Shown piece by piece: positions 8,813 to 18,266 of a stretch of DNA of 64,000 nt. Below the pieces are notes generated by a model that was given only the letters and a program-made list of their open reading frames with translations, did no database searches and was not told the DNA's origin. Numbering within the stretch: position 1 is the first letter of the stretch; each line of letters opens with the position of its first letter. The DNA lies in the NCBI RefSeq assembly GCF_034675905.1, contig NZ_JAUCCV010000007.1:90620-154619 (forward strand), given 5' to 3'. The translations under genes and the position numbers were made by a program. The stretch is from Castellaniella sp034675905. GTDB taxonomy: Bacteria > Pseudomonadota > Gammaproteobacteria > Burkholderiales > Burkholderiaceae_B.

Positions 8813-11081
8813 CGACCACCGTCAAGGCCGCCATATTGACGATCCGGCGCACCGTCGAGCTGGATGTCAGGATGTGGACCGGCGCATTGGCGCCCAGCAG
8901 GAACGGCCCGACCGCCACATTGCCGCCAGCGGCGGTCTTGAGCAGGTTGTAGGCGATATTGCCGGCATCCACGCTGGGGCAGATCAGCAGATTGGCTTCA
9001 CCCTTCAAGGTGGTCGACGGCAGGATGCGCTGCCGCAAGGCCGGATCCAGCGCGCAATCGCCGTGCATTTCACCGTCGATTTCCAGGCCAGGGTCGCGTT
9101 CGCGCACCAGATCCAGCGCCGCACGCATCTTTTCGCCGGAAGACGAACTGCCCGTCCCGAAGTTCGAACGCGACAGCAAGGCGACTTTGGGTTCGATGTT
9201 CAGGCGGCGCATTTCTTCGGCGGCCATCAGGGTGATGTCCGCAATCTGCGTGGCATCCGGATTGTCGTTGACGTGCGTATCGGCCAGCGCGATGGTGCGC
9301 TCATCCAACAGCAGGATGTTCATGGCCGCATAGGTCTGCGCTCCCGGCTGCAAGCCCAGGACTTCGTCGATGAAGCGTAGATGATTGGCATACGATCCGA
9401 CCGTGCCGCAGATCATGCCGTCGGCGTCGCCCACACGCACCATCATGGCGCCGATCAGGGTCAGGCGGCGGCGCATTTCCACCCGCGCCATTTCCTTGGT
9501 GATGCCGCGCCGGCACATCATTTCCCAGTACATGGTCCAGTAATGATGGAAGCGTTCATCGTGTTCGGGATTGGTAACCTCGACGTCCTCGCCCAGACGG
9601 ATGCGCAGGCCGTATTTTTCGATACGGGCCGCCAACACCGCCGGCCGGCCGATCAAGATCGGTTTGGCCAGGCGTTCGTCGACCACGATCTGCACGGCGC
9701 GCAGCACGCGTTCGTCTTCGCCCTCGGCAAAAACGATGCGGGATTTTCCGCCCTCGCGCACCATGGCGCGCGCCGCCGAGAACAAGGGCTTCATGAAGGC
9801 GCCGGAATGGTAGACGAACTGTTCCAGCTGGCCGGCGTAGCTGTCCAGATCGGCCAGCGGGCGCGTCGCCACGCCATCGTCCATGGCCGCCTTGGCGACG
9901 GCGGGGGAAATGCGTACGATCAGGCGCGGATCAAAGGGCTTGGGAATGAAGTAATTGGCGCCGAAAGACACGTCGTACAGGCCATAGGCGGCCGCCACGA
10001 CGTCGTTTTGCTCTTCGCGGGCCAGCTTGCAGATCGCCATGACGGCGGCTTTTTCCATGCCGCGCGTGATGGTGGTCGCCCCCACGTCCAGCGCACCCCG
10101 GAAAATATACGGGAAGCACAAGACATTATTGACCTGGTTGGGGAAATCGGACCGGCCGGTGGCGATCACGACATCGTCGCGCACCGCCAGGGCGTCGGCC
10201 GGCAGGATTTCCGGATTGGGATTGGCCAGCGCCAGCACCAGCGGGCGGGCCGCCATTTTCTTGACCATCTCGGGCTTGAGCACGCCGCCCGCCGACAAGC
10301 CCAGGAACACATCGGCGTCGCCGATGATGTCGCCCAGCGTGCGGGCGTCGGTCTTTTGCGCAAAACGGGCCTTTTTGGGATCCATCAAGACCGTGCGGCC
10401 TTCGTAGACCACGCCCTCGATGTCGGACACCCAGATGTGTTCCAGCGGCAGGCCCATGTCCATCATGAGTTCCAGGCAGCCCAGAGCAGCCGCCCCGGCG
10501 CCGGACACCACGACCTTGACCTTGGCGATGTCCTTGCCGACGACTTCCAGGCCGTTGATGAATGCCGCCGTCACGCAGATGGCCGTGCCGTGCTGGTCAT
10601 CATGGAAGACCGGAATCTTCATGCGTTCGCGCAGTTTGCGCTCGACCTCGAAACATTCAGGCGCCTTGATGTCTTCCAGGTTGATGCCGCCGAATGTGGG
10701 TTCCAGCCCGGCGATGATATCCACCAGCTTGTCGGGGTCCTGTTCGTTGATCTCGATGTCGAAAACATCCAGGCCGGAGAATTTTTTGAACAGCACGGCC
10801 TTGCCTTCCATGACGGGCTTGGAGGCCAGCGCCCCGATATTGCCCAGGCCCAGCACCGCCGTCCCGTTGGTGATCACCCCCACCAGGTTGCCGCGCGCGG
10901 TGTAGCGAAAAGCATTATGGGCATCGTCGACGATGGCCTCGCAGGCCGCCGCTACCCCGGGGGAATAGGCCAGCGCCAGATCCCGCTGGTTGGACAGCTG
11001 CTTGGTGGGTGTCACCGAGATTTTGCCGGGACGGCCATGTTCGTGATATTCGAGCGCCGCCGCGCGCAGGGATTCGTCCAT
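8787..11081 (-). CDS. maeB: NADP-dependent malic enzyme (malic enzyme-phosphotransacetylase fusion)
   Basis: Oxidative decarboxylation of malate to pyruvate with NADP. The 764 residues split into an N-terminal malic-enzyme part (residues 1 to about 430; NGTAVLGLGNIGALASKPVM near 70, nucleotide site VVSGAGAAALG near 187) and a C-terminal phosphotransacetylase-like domain (about 430-764; VFAEGEDERVLRA and LSRSNFGTGSSSSG), which in MaeB is regulatory and binds acetyl-CoA. It heads an overlapping unit with the patatin and barstar genes. Confidence 0.96.
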   Translation of the reverse strand: MDESLRAAALEYHEHGRPGKISVTPTKQLSNQRDLALAYSPGVAAACEAIVDDAHNAFRYTARGNLVGVITNGTAVLGLGNIGALASKPVMEGKAVLFKKFSGLDVFDIEINEQDPDKLVDIIAGLEPTFGGINLEDIKAPECFEVERKLRERMKIPVFHDDQHGTAICVTAAFINGLEVVGKDIAKVKVVVSGAGAAALGCLELMMDMGLPLEHIWVSDIEGVVYEGRTVLMDPKKARFAQKTDARTLGDIIGDADVFLGLSAGGVLKPEMVKKMAARPLVLALANPNPEILPADALAVRDDVVIATGRSDFPNQVNNVLCFPYIFRGALDVGATTITRGMEKAAVMAICKLAREEQNDVVAAAYGLYDVSFGANYFIPKPFDPRLIVRISPAVAKAAMDDGVATRPLADLDSYAGQLEQFVYHSGAFMKPLFSAARAMVREGGKSRIVFAEGEDERVLRAVQIVVDERLAKPILIGRPAVLAARIEKYGLRIRLGEDVEVTNPEHDERFHHYWTMYWEMMCRRGITKEMARVEMRRRLTLIGAMMVRVGDADGMICGTVGSYANHLRFIDEVLGLQPGAQTYAAMNILLLDERTIALADTHVNDNPDATQIADITLMAAEEMRRLNIEPKVALLSRSNFGTGSSSSGEKMRAALDLVRERDPGLEIDGEMHGDCALDPALRQRILPSTTLKGEANLLICPSVDAGNIAYNLLKTAAGGNVAVGPFLLGANAPVHILTSSSTVRRIVNMAALTVVDANKPRRS

Positions 11082-11168
11082 CGTGGTGCCTTGTCTAGTG
11101 TTATATGAGGGGTGATGCCATTCTAGCTGCTTGCATCGATCAGGGGTATGGCCCGCAGTGCATGCCGT

Positions 11169-12080
11169 TCATGTGTCGACGCCATGCAGATCCTGGCCCT
11201 GCGCCGGAAACAGCCCGTCGGGGTCGAACAAGGCCCGCACGGCCCGGTCCGTCTCCCGCTGCGCCGCACCGGGTCCCGGGCGATTGCCATAGCGGGATTC
11301 ATAGGGCCGTTCGGCTGGCGCGCCCAGCCGCTCGTCAAATACCAGCCATTCGACCCAGCCCAATTCCCCGCCGTGTCCCAACAGCAGATGGGCCAGATTG
11401 ACCGTCCGCCCTGCAAGCGGACTGAGCGCATCAAGCCGGTAGCGGGCATCCCAGTACGAATCCTCGGCGCCCTGCAGGTTGGCGCTCAATTCAAACAGAC
11501 GCGGGATCATGCCCTGCACACGCAGATTGTCCAAGGGCTTGCGATTGTCCACGCCGAACGCCCCCAGATTGGCCTGAGTGCCATCGGCCAGCAGCAGCAA
11601 GGCATGCGTCAGGCCGCTATCCGCCGTCTGGCCGCAGGCCCAATCGCAACTGCGCCGATCCGCCAGCCAGGCGGCCACAGTCAGGTGCGCCGGCTGATCG
11701 CGAAACTGGGGCAGGCCGGCGGATTCCAGATCGCCCACCAGGCAGCCCGGCTGCACGAACCAGCGCGGATCCTCCGGCCCCAGGCGTTCGCAGCGGGCCA
11801 TGGCCGAGCCTGGTTCCAGCCATAGGACCGGCGCATCATCCAGGGAACTGGCGCAAGGCACGCCATCAAGCGCCATCGTGATGCCGTATTCGCGGCACAG
11901 GGCGCGCGCCTGATAGACATCCTGCATATGACCGGGCACCAGCCGGGCGCTGCCGGCAGATGTGGAAAAGTCATATACCTGCCCCTGAGCGACCCGACGC
12001 AGGCGGGACAGAAAGGCGTCCCACGGGGATTGCTCGGCACGGCGGCCAACCAGAAAGGCGCGGCGCGACGGTGACTGCAT
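11169..12080 (-). CDS. FAD-binding (PCMH/GlcD-like) oxidoreductase-related protein
   Basis: A 303-residue protein whose middle (GCLVGDLESAGLPQFRD, then TADSGLTHALLLLADGT) resembles the FAD-binding PCMH fold of glycolate-oxidase GlcD and D-lactate dehydrogenases, and whose C-terminus has the family-like ending LFDPDGLFPAQG. The classical FAD-binding glycine motif is weak, so it may be a divergent or non-catalytic member. It is divergent from the aminotransferase gene with 58 bp between. Function is not assigned beyond the family. Confidence 0.6.
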   Translation of the reverse strand: MQSPSRRAFLVGRRAEQSPWDAFLSRLRRVAQGQVYDFSTSAGSARLVPGHMQDVYQARALCREYGITMALDGVPCASSLDDAPVLWLEPGSAMARCERLGPEDPRWFVQPGCLVGDLESAGLPQFRDQPAHLTVAAWLADRRSCDWACGQTADSGLTHALLLLADGTQANLGAFGVDNRKPLDNLRVQGMIPRLFELSANLQGAEDSYWDARYRLDALSPLAGRTVNLAHLLLGHGGELGWVEWLVFDERLGAPAERPYESRYGNRPGPGAAQRETDRAVRALFDPDGLFPAQGQDLHGVDT

Positions 12081-12138
12081 AGAAGGCTCCTGGCCAAGGC
12101 TACAATTGGTCTTTTAGACAATGCGGTAGAGATACGTC

Positions 12139-13341
12139 ATGGTCCGACTGGCCGACAGAACCCAACGCACAGTGCCATTTTACGCTGTGGAAGTCCTGAA
12201 ACAGGCGCAGGCGCTGGCCGCCCAAGGCCGCGACATCGTCAGCCTGGGCATCGGCGAGCCCGATTTCACCGCCCCGCCCCGTGTCCTGGAAACCCTGAAC
12301 CGGGCAGCCGATGCCGGGCTCAGCGGCTACACGGCCCCGGTCGGCATCCCGGCCCTGCGCGAGGCCATCTCCCACTATTACGACACGCATTTCGGCGCCC
12401 GGGTCGACCCATCCCGCATCCTGATCACCGCAGGGGCGTCCGGCGCGCTGCTGCTGGCCACGCTGGCCCTGATCAATCCCGGCGACGAGGTCCTGATGCC
12501 CGACCCGTCCTACCCCGCCAACCAGAACTTCATCACGGCGGCCGGCGGGACCGCGCGGCTGATCCCCACCAGCGCCGAACACCGCTTCCAGCTGCGAGCC
12601 GAAGACATAGATGCTCATTGGGGGCCGGCCACCCGGGGCGTGCTGATCGCCTCGCCCAGCAACCCGACGGGCACGTCCATGCCCCGCGAGGCCCTGCGGG
12701 CGCTGATCGCTGCCGTACGCGCCCGCGGGGGGTTTGTCATCATGGACGAAATCTACCTGGGCCTGTACTACGACGGCGTCCCGCAAAGCGCCCTGACGCT
12801 GGACGATGACCTGGTGGTCATCAACAGCTTTTCAAAATACTTTCACATGACGGGGTGGCGTCTGGGGTGGCTGATGGCCCCGGCCGCCCTGATGCCGGCC
12901 ATCGAACGGCTGGCCGCCAGTCTGGCGATCTGCGCCCCGGCGCTGGCCCAGCACGCCGCGCTTAGCTGCTTCGAACCCGAGGTCATGCAGATCTACGAAC
13001 GCCGGCGTTTGTCCTTCAAGGAACGGCGCGACTATCTGCTGCCGGAATTCGCACGGCTCGGCCTGGATGTCCCCGCCGCGCCGGATGGGGCTTTTTATAT
13101 TTTTGCCGACATCCATGCCTTTGGCCTGGATAGCGCCGAATTCTGCCGCCGCCTGCTGAACGAAGCCGGGGTTGCGTCCGTCCCCGGGCTGGATTTCGGC
13201 CAGGCCCATGCCGCCCGGACGGTACGCTTTTCCTATGCGACCGGGCTGGATCGCTTGCGCGAAGCGATTACGCGGATGGAAGTGTTTTTAGACGCCTTGC
13301 GATCCCCTGCCGCTTCGGCGGCGCAGACACACCGCGCATAA
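12139..13341 (+). CDS. PLP-dependent class I/II aminotransferase
   Basis: Fold type I aminotransferase of 400 residues. Motifs in order: LGIGEPDFTAPP near residue 36, GYTAPVGIPALREA near 70, SPSNPTGT near 172, DEIYLGLYYDG near 205, the PLP-binding lysine in NSFSKYFHMTGWRLGW near 236, and VRFSYAT near 363. It resembles aspartate/tyrosine aminotransferases of the AspC/YfdZ type, but the substrate cannot be read from sequence. Monocistronic, convergent with the transglycosylase gene. Confidence 0.9.
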   Translation: MVRLADRTQRTVPFYAVEVLKQAQALAAQGRDIVSLGIGEPDFTAPPRVLETLNRAADAGLSGYTAPVGIPALREAISHYYDTHFGARVDPSRILITAGASGALLLATLALINPGDEVLMPDPSYPANQNFITAAGGTARLIPTSAEHRFQLRAEDIDAHWGPATRGVLIASPSNPTGTSMPREALRALIAAVRARGGFVIMDEIYLGLYYDGVPQSALTLDDDLVVINSFSKYFHMTGWRLGWLMAPAALMPAIERLAASLAICAPALAQHAALSCFEPEVMQIYERRRLSFKERRDYLLPEFARLGLDVPAAPDGAFYIFADIHAFGLDSAEFCRRLLNEAGVASVPGLDFGQAHAARTVRFSYATGLDRLREAITRMEVFLDALRSPAASAAQTHRA

Positions 13342-13375
13342 GGGATTGGGGCCGTCATCAGCCCTGCGACGCGTG

Positions 13376-14338
13376 TCAGTTCTTGCCCAGCGGTATACCG
13401 GATGCCAAGGCAATGCGGCGGCGTTCGGCCAGGACCTTGGCCCCATAGCCGCCATCGCTGGGGCCGGACGCCCCGACATAACAAGACAGGCCGCCCTCGA
13501 CCGAGCCGCGCCGGCGGATGCAATCCGCCAGGATCTGGGCCCCGATGCGGATGTTGACCACCGGATTGAAAATCGCCGATGGTCCGCCATGCACCCGCAG
13601 CTTGTCGCGGTGCACGCTGCTCATGACCTGCATCAGGCCTTGCGCCCCGACCGAGCTTTCCACAAAGGGGTTGTAGCGGGACTCAATAGCGATGACGGCC
13701 AGCAGCAATTGGGGATCTACCCGGCGTTCTTTCCCGACCGCAAAGGCCGTGCGCACCAAGGCCCCCGACACGCTGGAAGCGATCCGGTATTTACGTGACA
13801 GATAGCTGCGCAGCCCCTGGGCCTGGGCGGTGGTCACGCCAGGGATGGCTTGGTCGCGCATGCTGGCGGACAAGGCCTGCATGAAATCCGCTGGGCCTGA
13901 AGGCGCTGCCGCCGCCGGCGCCTGATCGCCGGAGGCCGGCGGCTGATCCGGCGCCGCCGTGTCGTCCGCCGTATCCGCCGGCGCCGTGCCATTCGATCCC
14001 TGCACCTGATCCGTCGGCGGCGTCCAGGCATAATCGGCATCGCCGCCGCCATAGACCGTACCATCCGCCTGGAACATGGCCAGGACCACCTGATGCAGTT
14101 GCTGGGACTGCTGGCGCATCGAAGGCAGGACCAGGCTCAAGCCCAGCGTCGTCAATACGGCCAGCCCCAGGTAAATGGCGCTGACATGGATGAATTCATT
14201 GACGGGAGAGAGCACGGCGCGCATGCCGTGCTGCAGGCGCTCAGCCAGCAACCTTGCGACCATGGGCGCCTCCGGCAGCCGTTCGGGCGGGGGGAATGGT
14301 AATCTTTGGCACGTCGACACTGTAACCTGATTGAGCAC
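13376..14338 (-). CDS. Membrane-anchored lytic transglycosylase (SLT domain)
   Basis: Peptidoglycan-cleaving enzyme of the Slt/MltE type. A hydrophobic segment (AIYLGLAVLTTLGLSLVLP, about residues 54-72) anchors it, a Pro/Ala/Asp-rich linker follows to about residue 150, and the SLT domain occupies the C-terminal part with catalytic Glu in AVIAIESRYNPF near residue 213, GAQGLMQVM near 229 and the closing CYVGASGP. The start may be the internal Met at 14263; the region to the divergent ubiD start is only 5 bp with the longer start, which makes the shorter one attractive. Confidence 0.87.
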   Translation of the reverse strand: MLNQVTVSTCQRLPFPPPERLPEAPMVARLLAERLQHGMRAVLSPVNEFIHVSAIYLGLAVLTTLGLSLVLPSMRQQSQQLHQVVLAMFQADGTVYGGGDADYAWTPPTDQVQGSNGTAPADTADDTAAPDQPPASGDQAPAAAAPSGPADFMQALSASMRDQAIPGVTTAQAQGLRSYLSRKYRIASSVSGALVRTAFAVGKERRVDPQLLLAVIAIESRYNPFVESSVGAQGLMQVMSSVHRDKLRVHGGPSAIFNPVVNIRIGAQILADCIRRRGSVEGGLSCYVGASGPSDGGYGAKVLAERRRIALASGIPLGKN

Positions 14339-14343
14339 ACTCT

Positions 14344-15891
14344 GTGAAATACCGCGACCTTCGGGACTTCATCGCCCAACTCGAGCGCCAGGGCCAGCTC
14401 AAACGCATCCGCCACCCGGTCTCCACCACGCTGGAAATGACGGAAATCAGCGACCGCGTGCTGCGCGCCGGCGGCCCCGCCCTGCTGTTCGAACAGGCGC
14501 AGCATGCGGGCCGGACCAGCCCCATTCCCGTGTTGACGAACCTGTTCGGCACCCCGCAGCGCGTGGCCTGGGGCATGGGCGCCGAAGACGTCTCGGCCTT
14601 GCGCGACACGGGCGAACTGCTGGCCTCGCTGCGTGAACCGACGCCGCCCCACGGCATGCGCGACGCCCTGTCGAAAGTCGCGATGCTGAAAGCGGCGCTG
14701 TGGGACATGAACCCGCGCCAGGTGCGTTCCGCTCCCTGCCAGGAAGTCGTCATCGAAGCTGATCAGGTCGACTTGCACGACCTGCCGCTGCAAAGCTGCT
14801 GGCCGGGCGACGTGGCGCCGCTATTGACCTGGGGGCTGGTCATTACGCGCGGCCCGAATGCACGGCGTCAGAACCTGGGCATCTACCGCCAGCAACTGAT
14901 CGGCCGCAACAAACTGATCATGCGCTGGCTGTCGCATCGCGGCGGCGCACTGGATTTCCGCGATCACTGCCTGGCCCACCCCGGCCAGCCTTTTCCCATC
15001 GCCGTGGCGCTGGGCACTGATCCGGCCACCCTGCTGGCCGCCGTCACCCCGATTCCCGACAGCCTGTCCGAATATCAGTTCGCCGGCCTGCTGCGAGGTT
15101 CCCGCACCGAACTGGCCGCCGCCCTGGGCAGCGGCCTGCAAGTGCCCGCCCAGGCGGAAATCGTCCTGGAAGGCCATATCCTGCCCTCCTCCGACCCCAG
15201 AGCCATCGCTCCCACGGTCCCCGACGGGGTATCCCCGCCAGCCGGCGCCGACTATGAAATGGCGCTGGAAGGCCCGTATGGGGATCACACGGGCTACTAC
15301 AACGAACAGGACTGGTTCCCGGTCTTGACGGTCGAGCGCATCACCCACCGGCGCCAGCCGATCTATCACAGCACCTACACCGGCAAGCCGCCTGACGAAC
15401 CGGCGGTGCTGGGCGTGGCGCTGAACGAAGTGTTCGTGCCGCTGCTCAAGCGCCAGTTTCCCGAAATCACCGATTTCTACCTGCCCCCGGAAGGCTGCAG
15501 CTACCGGCTGGCGGTGGTCTCGATCCGCAAGCAGTACCCGGGCCACGCCAAACGTATCCTGTTCGGCCTATGGAGCGTGCTGCGCCAGTTCATGTACACC
15601 AAGTTCATCATCGTGGTGGACGAGGACATCGATGTACGCAACTGGTCCGAGGTCATCTGGGCCATGACGACCCGCATGGACCCGGTGCGCGACACCCTGC
15701 TGGTGGAAAACACACCCATCGATTATCTGGATTTCGCCTCGCCGGTGTCGGGTCTGGGCGGCAAGATGGGGCTGGACGCCACCAACAAATGGCCGGGCGA
15801 GACCCAGCGCGAATGGGGACGACCGATCACCATGTCCGCCGACGTCAAGCAGCGGGTGGACGCCATGTGGGATCAGCTCGGCCTGGCCTGA
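14344..15891 (+). CDS. ubiD: UbiD-family decarboxylase
   Basis: Prenylated-FMN-dependent 3-octaprenyl-4-hydroxybenzoate carboxy-lyase of ubiquinone synthesis; 515 residues, family length. Motifs include MKYRDLRDFIAQLE at the start (GTG codon), the prFMN/metal region NLGIYRQQLIGRNK near 178, and EGPYGDHTGYY near residue 310 with the conserved acidic residues. Because another aromatic pathway lies nearby, an alternative aromatic-acid substrate cannot be excluded, but length and composition fit UbiD. Confidence 0.93.
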   Translation: MKYRDLRDFIAQLERQGQLKRIRHPVSTTLEMTEISDRVLRAGGPALLFEQAQHAGRTSPIPVLTNLFGTPQRVAWGMGAEDVSALRDTGELLASLREPTPPHGMRDALSKVAMLKAALWDMNPRQVRSAPCQEVVIEADQVDLHDLPLQSCWPGDVAPLLTWGLVITRGPNARRQNLGIYRQQLIGRNKLIMRWLSHRGGALDFRDHCLAHPGQPFPIAVALGTDPATLLAAVTPIPDSLSEYQFAGLLRGSRTELAAALGSGLQVPAQAEIVLEGHILPSSDPRAIAPTVPDGVSPPAGADYEMALEGPYGDHTGYYNEQDWFPVLTVERITHRRQPIYHSTYTGKPPDEPAVLGVALNEVFVPLLKRQFPEITDFYLPPEGCSYRLAVVSIRKQYPGHAKRILFGLWSVLRQFMYTKFIIVVDEDIDVRNWSEVIWAMTTRMDPVRDTLLVENTPIDYLDFASPVSGLGGKMGLDATNKWPGETQREWGRPITMSADVKQRVDAMWDQLGLA

Positions 15892-15897
15892 CAGGGA

Positions 15898-16251
15898 TCA
15901 GGCGTTCTCGTCCTGAGAGCCGTTGCGCTTGCCCAGCCAGACCAGCCCGGCGATCAGCGCGGTTTTCAGGATGATCCTGCGCCGGCCGGTCTTGCCCAGA
16001 GCGGACCCCAGCAAAGACCCCATCATCGGATAGCGCCGCAACAGCCGCCAGCCGACACTTAACCAGCCCAGGCCGGAAGCCTGCAGATGGTCGCTGGCCT
16101 GCGCCGCCAGCGCGCGGGGCTGTACGGCGCCCGCCAGGCGGCAGGCGCTCTGGCGCAAGGCCAGACGCTCGTAGCCCGCCTGCAGGCGTAGCAGTTCAAT
16201 ACGCAAGCGACGGTCTCGGGCGCTGGAGGTACGCACTACAGGCTGATTCAT
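15898..16251 (-). CDS. YqjK-like small membrane-associated protein
   Basis: A 117-residue basic protein with one C-terminal hydrophobic stretch (ILKTALIAGLVWLG). It is last of a three-gene unit with YqjE- and YqjD-like genes and overlaps the preceding gene by 4 bp (ATGA). The assignment rests mainly on position in the yqjD-yqjE-yqjK-type cluster; sequence similarity visible by eye is weak. Confidence 0.55.
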   Translation of the reverse strand: MNQPVVRTSSARDRRLRIELLRLQAGYERLALRQSACRLAGAVQPRALAAQASDHLQASGLGWLSVGWRLLRRYPMMGSLLGSALGKTGRRRIILKTALIAGLVWLGKRNGSQDENA

Positions 16252-16688
16252 GGCATCCCCCGGGAATCCGGATCGTCAGCGGCGCGATCCGCCGGCTCAC
16301 CCGGCGACGCCGGCCGCGCCAGCCCCAAGGATCGGGCATCCTGACGCAACACATCCGCCGTCACGGCAAAGGGAGCCGGGTCGTGCCGCAGCCGGCGCAG
16401 CACAGCCACCACCAAGCCCGCCCCCGCCACTGCATAGGCCAAGGCCAGCAGCCCCAGCGCCAGGAAGCGATATTCAGTCGGCCAGAAATACAGGGCCACG
16501 GCCAAGGTGGCGACCAGCAGCGCCAGCCCCAGGCAGAGGGCGGCCGCCAACAGCAGCGCCAACTGGCCCAACAAGCGGTCACGCGCCTCTTGGGCTTCCA
16601 GGCTGAGCAATTCCAGGCGGGTGCTGATCAGCGCGGCGCCATTTGCTGCCAGATCTGCCAATGCGCGGCTGAACGCCCCCATGAGCAT
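16248..16688 (-). CDS. YqjE-like phage-holin-superfamily membrane protein
   Basis: A 146-residue protein with an amphipathic N-terminus (residues 1-40, Leu/Glu/Arg rich) and two strong transmembrane segments (LLLAAALCLGLALLVATLAV and LALGLLALAYAVAGAGLVVA). This is the layout of YqjE, classed with holin superfamily III although it is a chromosomal housekeeping protein. Its start overlaps the yqjD stop (TGATG). Confidence 0.75.
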   Translation of the reverse strand: MLMGAFSRALADLAANGAALISTRLELLSLEAQEARDRLLGQLALLLAAALCLGLALLVATLAVALYFWPTEYRFLALGLLALAYAVAGAGLVVAVLRRLRHDPAPFAVTADVLRQDARSLGLARPASPGEPADRAADDPDSRGMP

Positions 16689-17011
16689 CAGCGCCGCGAC
16701 AACAAAGCGCCCAGCAGTAAACCGGCGACACCCGCCATCCCCACGGCCTTCCAGGGATTGGCCTGGACATATTCATCGGTATCCTGTACGACTTTGCGGC
16801 CCTGTTCGAGCAGATCGGCCTGCGTCTCGGACAAGACGGCACGGCCTTGATCCAGCGCCTGCAAGGCCTTGGTGCGCAGATCGACGGCCTTGTCGCCCGT
16901 GGTCTCAGCGGCCTCGCGCAGCAGTTTTTCCGCCTGATCCAGGCTGGATTTCAGATCCTCGATCAGTGCGTCGCCGGCAGACTGGGTGGCAATGCGCTTG
17001 CGTGTAGCCAT
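16688..17011 (-). CDS. YqjD/ElaB family (DUF883) ribosome-associated membrane protein
   Basis: A 107-residue protein with a long helical N-terminal part (ALIEDLKSSLDQAEKLLREA), heptad-like repeats to about residue 80, then a C-terminal membrane anchor (VGMAGVAGLLLGALLSRR). This matches DUF883; in E. coli YqjD binds ribosomes at the inner membrane in stationary phase. First gene of the trio with yqjE and yqjK homologues. Confidence 0.87.
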   Translation of the reverse strand: MATRKRIATQSAGDALIEDLKSSLDQAEKLLREAAETTGDKAVDLRTKALQALDQGRAVLSETQADLLEQGRKVVQDTDEYVQANPWKAVGMAGVAGLLLGALLSRR

Positions 17012-17122
17012 GAGAAACTCCTTGAATCGGGCTGAAGAATTTCTATCCTACCCGATCAAGCGGCATCCATGTGTCAAGAACTGTGTGGGCCTGCGCCAGA
17101 TCAACGTGCGCAAACACGCGGC

Positions 17123-17761
17123 CTATTCGGTCTTTTGCCGCGTACCGAAAATACGGTCGCCCGCATCCCCAAGGCCTGGAATGATGTAGCCATCCTCGTT
17201 CAGATGACTATCGATGGAAGCCGTATAGATGTGTACATCCGGATGAGCGCGTTCGACGGCGGCGATGCCCTCGGGCGCTGCCACCAGCACCAGCGCACGC
17301 ACATTGCGGCTGCCGGCCTGCTTCAGCATATCGATGGCAGCCACCATCGAACCGCCCGTCGCCAGCATGGGGTCGACGATCAGCGCCAAGCGTTGGTCCA
17401 GCTGGCCGACCAGTTTTTCCAAATAGGGCTGCGCCTGCAGGGTTTCCTCGTTGCGGGCAATGCCCACGGCGCTGACCTTGGCCCCTGGGATCAGGCTGAG
17501 CACGCCGTCCAGCATGCCGATGCCGGCGCGCAGAATGGGCACGACCGTCACTTTTTTCCCGGCCAGTTTTTCCACGTCCAGTTCACCCGCCCAGCCGGTG
17601 ATGCGAGCCGGTTCCAGGGGCAGATCCTTGGTGGCCTCGTAGGTCAGCAAAGCGCCGATTTCCTGCGCCATTTCACGGAAATTCTTGGTGCTGAGATCGG
17701 CGCGGCGCATCAGGCCCAGTTTGTGGCGGATCAGAGGATGGTGGATTTGATGGATGGGCAT
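17123..17761 (-). CDS. upp: Uracil phosphoribosyltransferase
   Basis: Pyrimidine salvage enzyme making UMP from uracil and PRPP. The 212 residues include the family start HPLIRHKLGLMR, the flexible loop region VPILRAGIGM near residue 75 and the PRPP-binding loop DPMLATGGSM near residue 130, with the C-terminal GLGDAGDRIFGT. It lies 73 bp downstream of the aminobenzoate operon's last gene, but no functional link is implied. Confidence 0.96.
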   Translation of the reverse strand: MPIHQIHHPLIRHKLGLMRRADLSTKNFREMAQEIGALLTYEATKDLPLEPARITGWAGELDVEKLAGKKVTVVPILRAGIGMLDGVLSLIPGAKVSAVGIARNEETLQAQPYLEKLVGQLDQRLALIVDPMLATGGSMVAAIDMLKQAGSRNVRALVLVAAPEGIAAVERAHPDVHIYTASIDSHLNEDGYIIPGLGDAGDRIFGTRQKTE

Positions 17762-17834
17762 GGCGGCTCAGTCGGCAAAGAGGTGTCGGCCTGCAGTGTA
17801 CCCCCACTGCAAACCGCCACGCACCGTCGCGCAT

Positions 17835-18227
17835 TCAATCCGGAATCACCGCCGTAACCTCGATCTCGACCTTGGCCCGGTCCTCGATCAGAGCGGCGAC
17901 CTGCACCGCCGTCATGGCGGCATTGAAACTGCCGATCAGCTCGCGAAAGGCCTTGCCGATTTCGGGATAGGCGGCCACATATTCCTGTTTGTCCGTCACG
18001 TACCAGGTCATGCGCACGATGTGTTCGGGTTTGGCGCCGCCCTCGGCCAGCACCTCGACGATATTCTGCAGCGCCTGGCGCACCTGACCGGCCACATCAT
18101 CCGTATGAAACACCCCGTGGGCATCCCAGCCTATCATGCCGGCCACGAAAATCTGGCGACCGCGCACGGACACGCCATTGGCATATCCCTTGGGCCGGGG
18201 CCAATCCGGGGGAAGTAGAACTTGCAT
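17835..18227 (-). CDS. RidA-family enamine/imine deaminase
   Basis: RidA/YjgF proteins hydrolyse reactive enamines and imines, releasing ammonia. The 130-residue chain shows VRGRQIFVAGMIGWD near residue 20, QNIVEVLAEGGAKPEHIVRM near 52 and the C-terminal VEIEVTAVIPD. The start at 18227 was chosen over an upstream Met (18245) because AAGGAG lies 5 bp before it. As the last gene of the aminobenzoyl-CoA operon, it probably deaminates the amino-cyclohexene intermediate formed by the monooxygenase/reductase; that substrate is inference. Confidence 0.88.
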   Translation of the reverse strand: MQVLLPPDWPRPKGYANGVSVRGRQIFVAGMIGWDAHGVFHTDDVAGQVRQALQNIVEVLAEGGAKPEHIVRMTWYVTDKQEYVAAYPEIGKAFRELIGSFNAAMTAVQVAALIEDRAKVEIEVTAVIPD

Positions 18228-18266
18228 GAGAACTCCTTGATTCAAGAAACCATGAGAAGGGACGGA

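Noticed and set aside
9381..11108. 575-codon open frame on the plus strand opposite maeB
   Set aside because: Antisense shadow of maeB with no recognisable motif.
16248..16688. Holin-superfamily gene as sign of another prophage
   Set aside because: It sits in the chromosomal yqjD-yqjE-yqjK type trio; YqjE proteins are housekeeping despite the family name.
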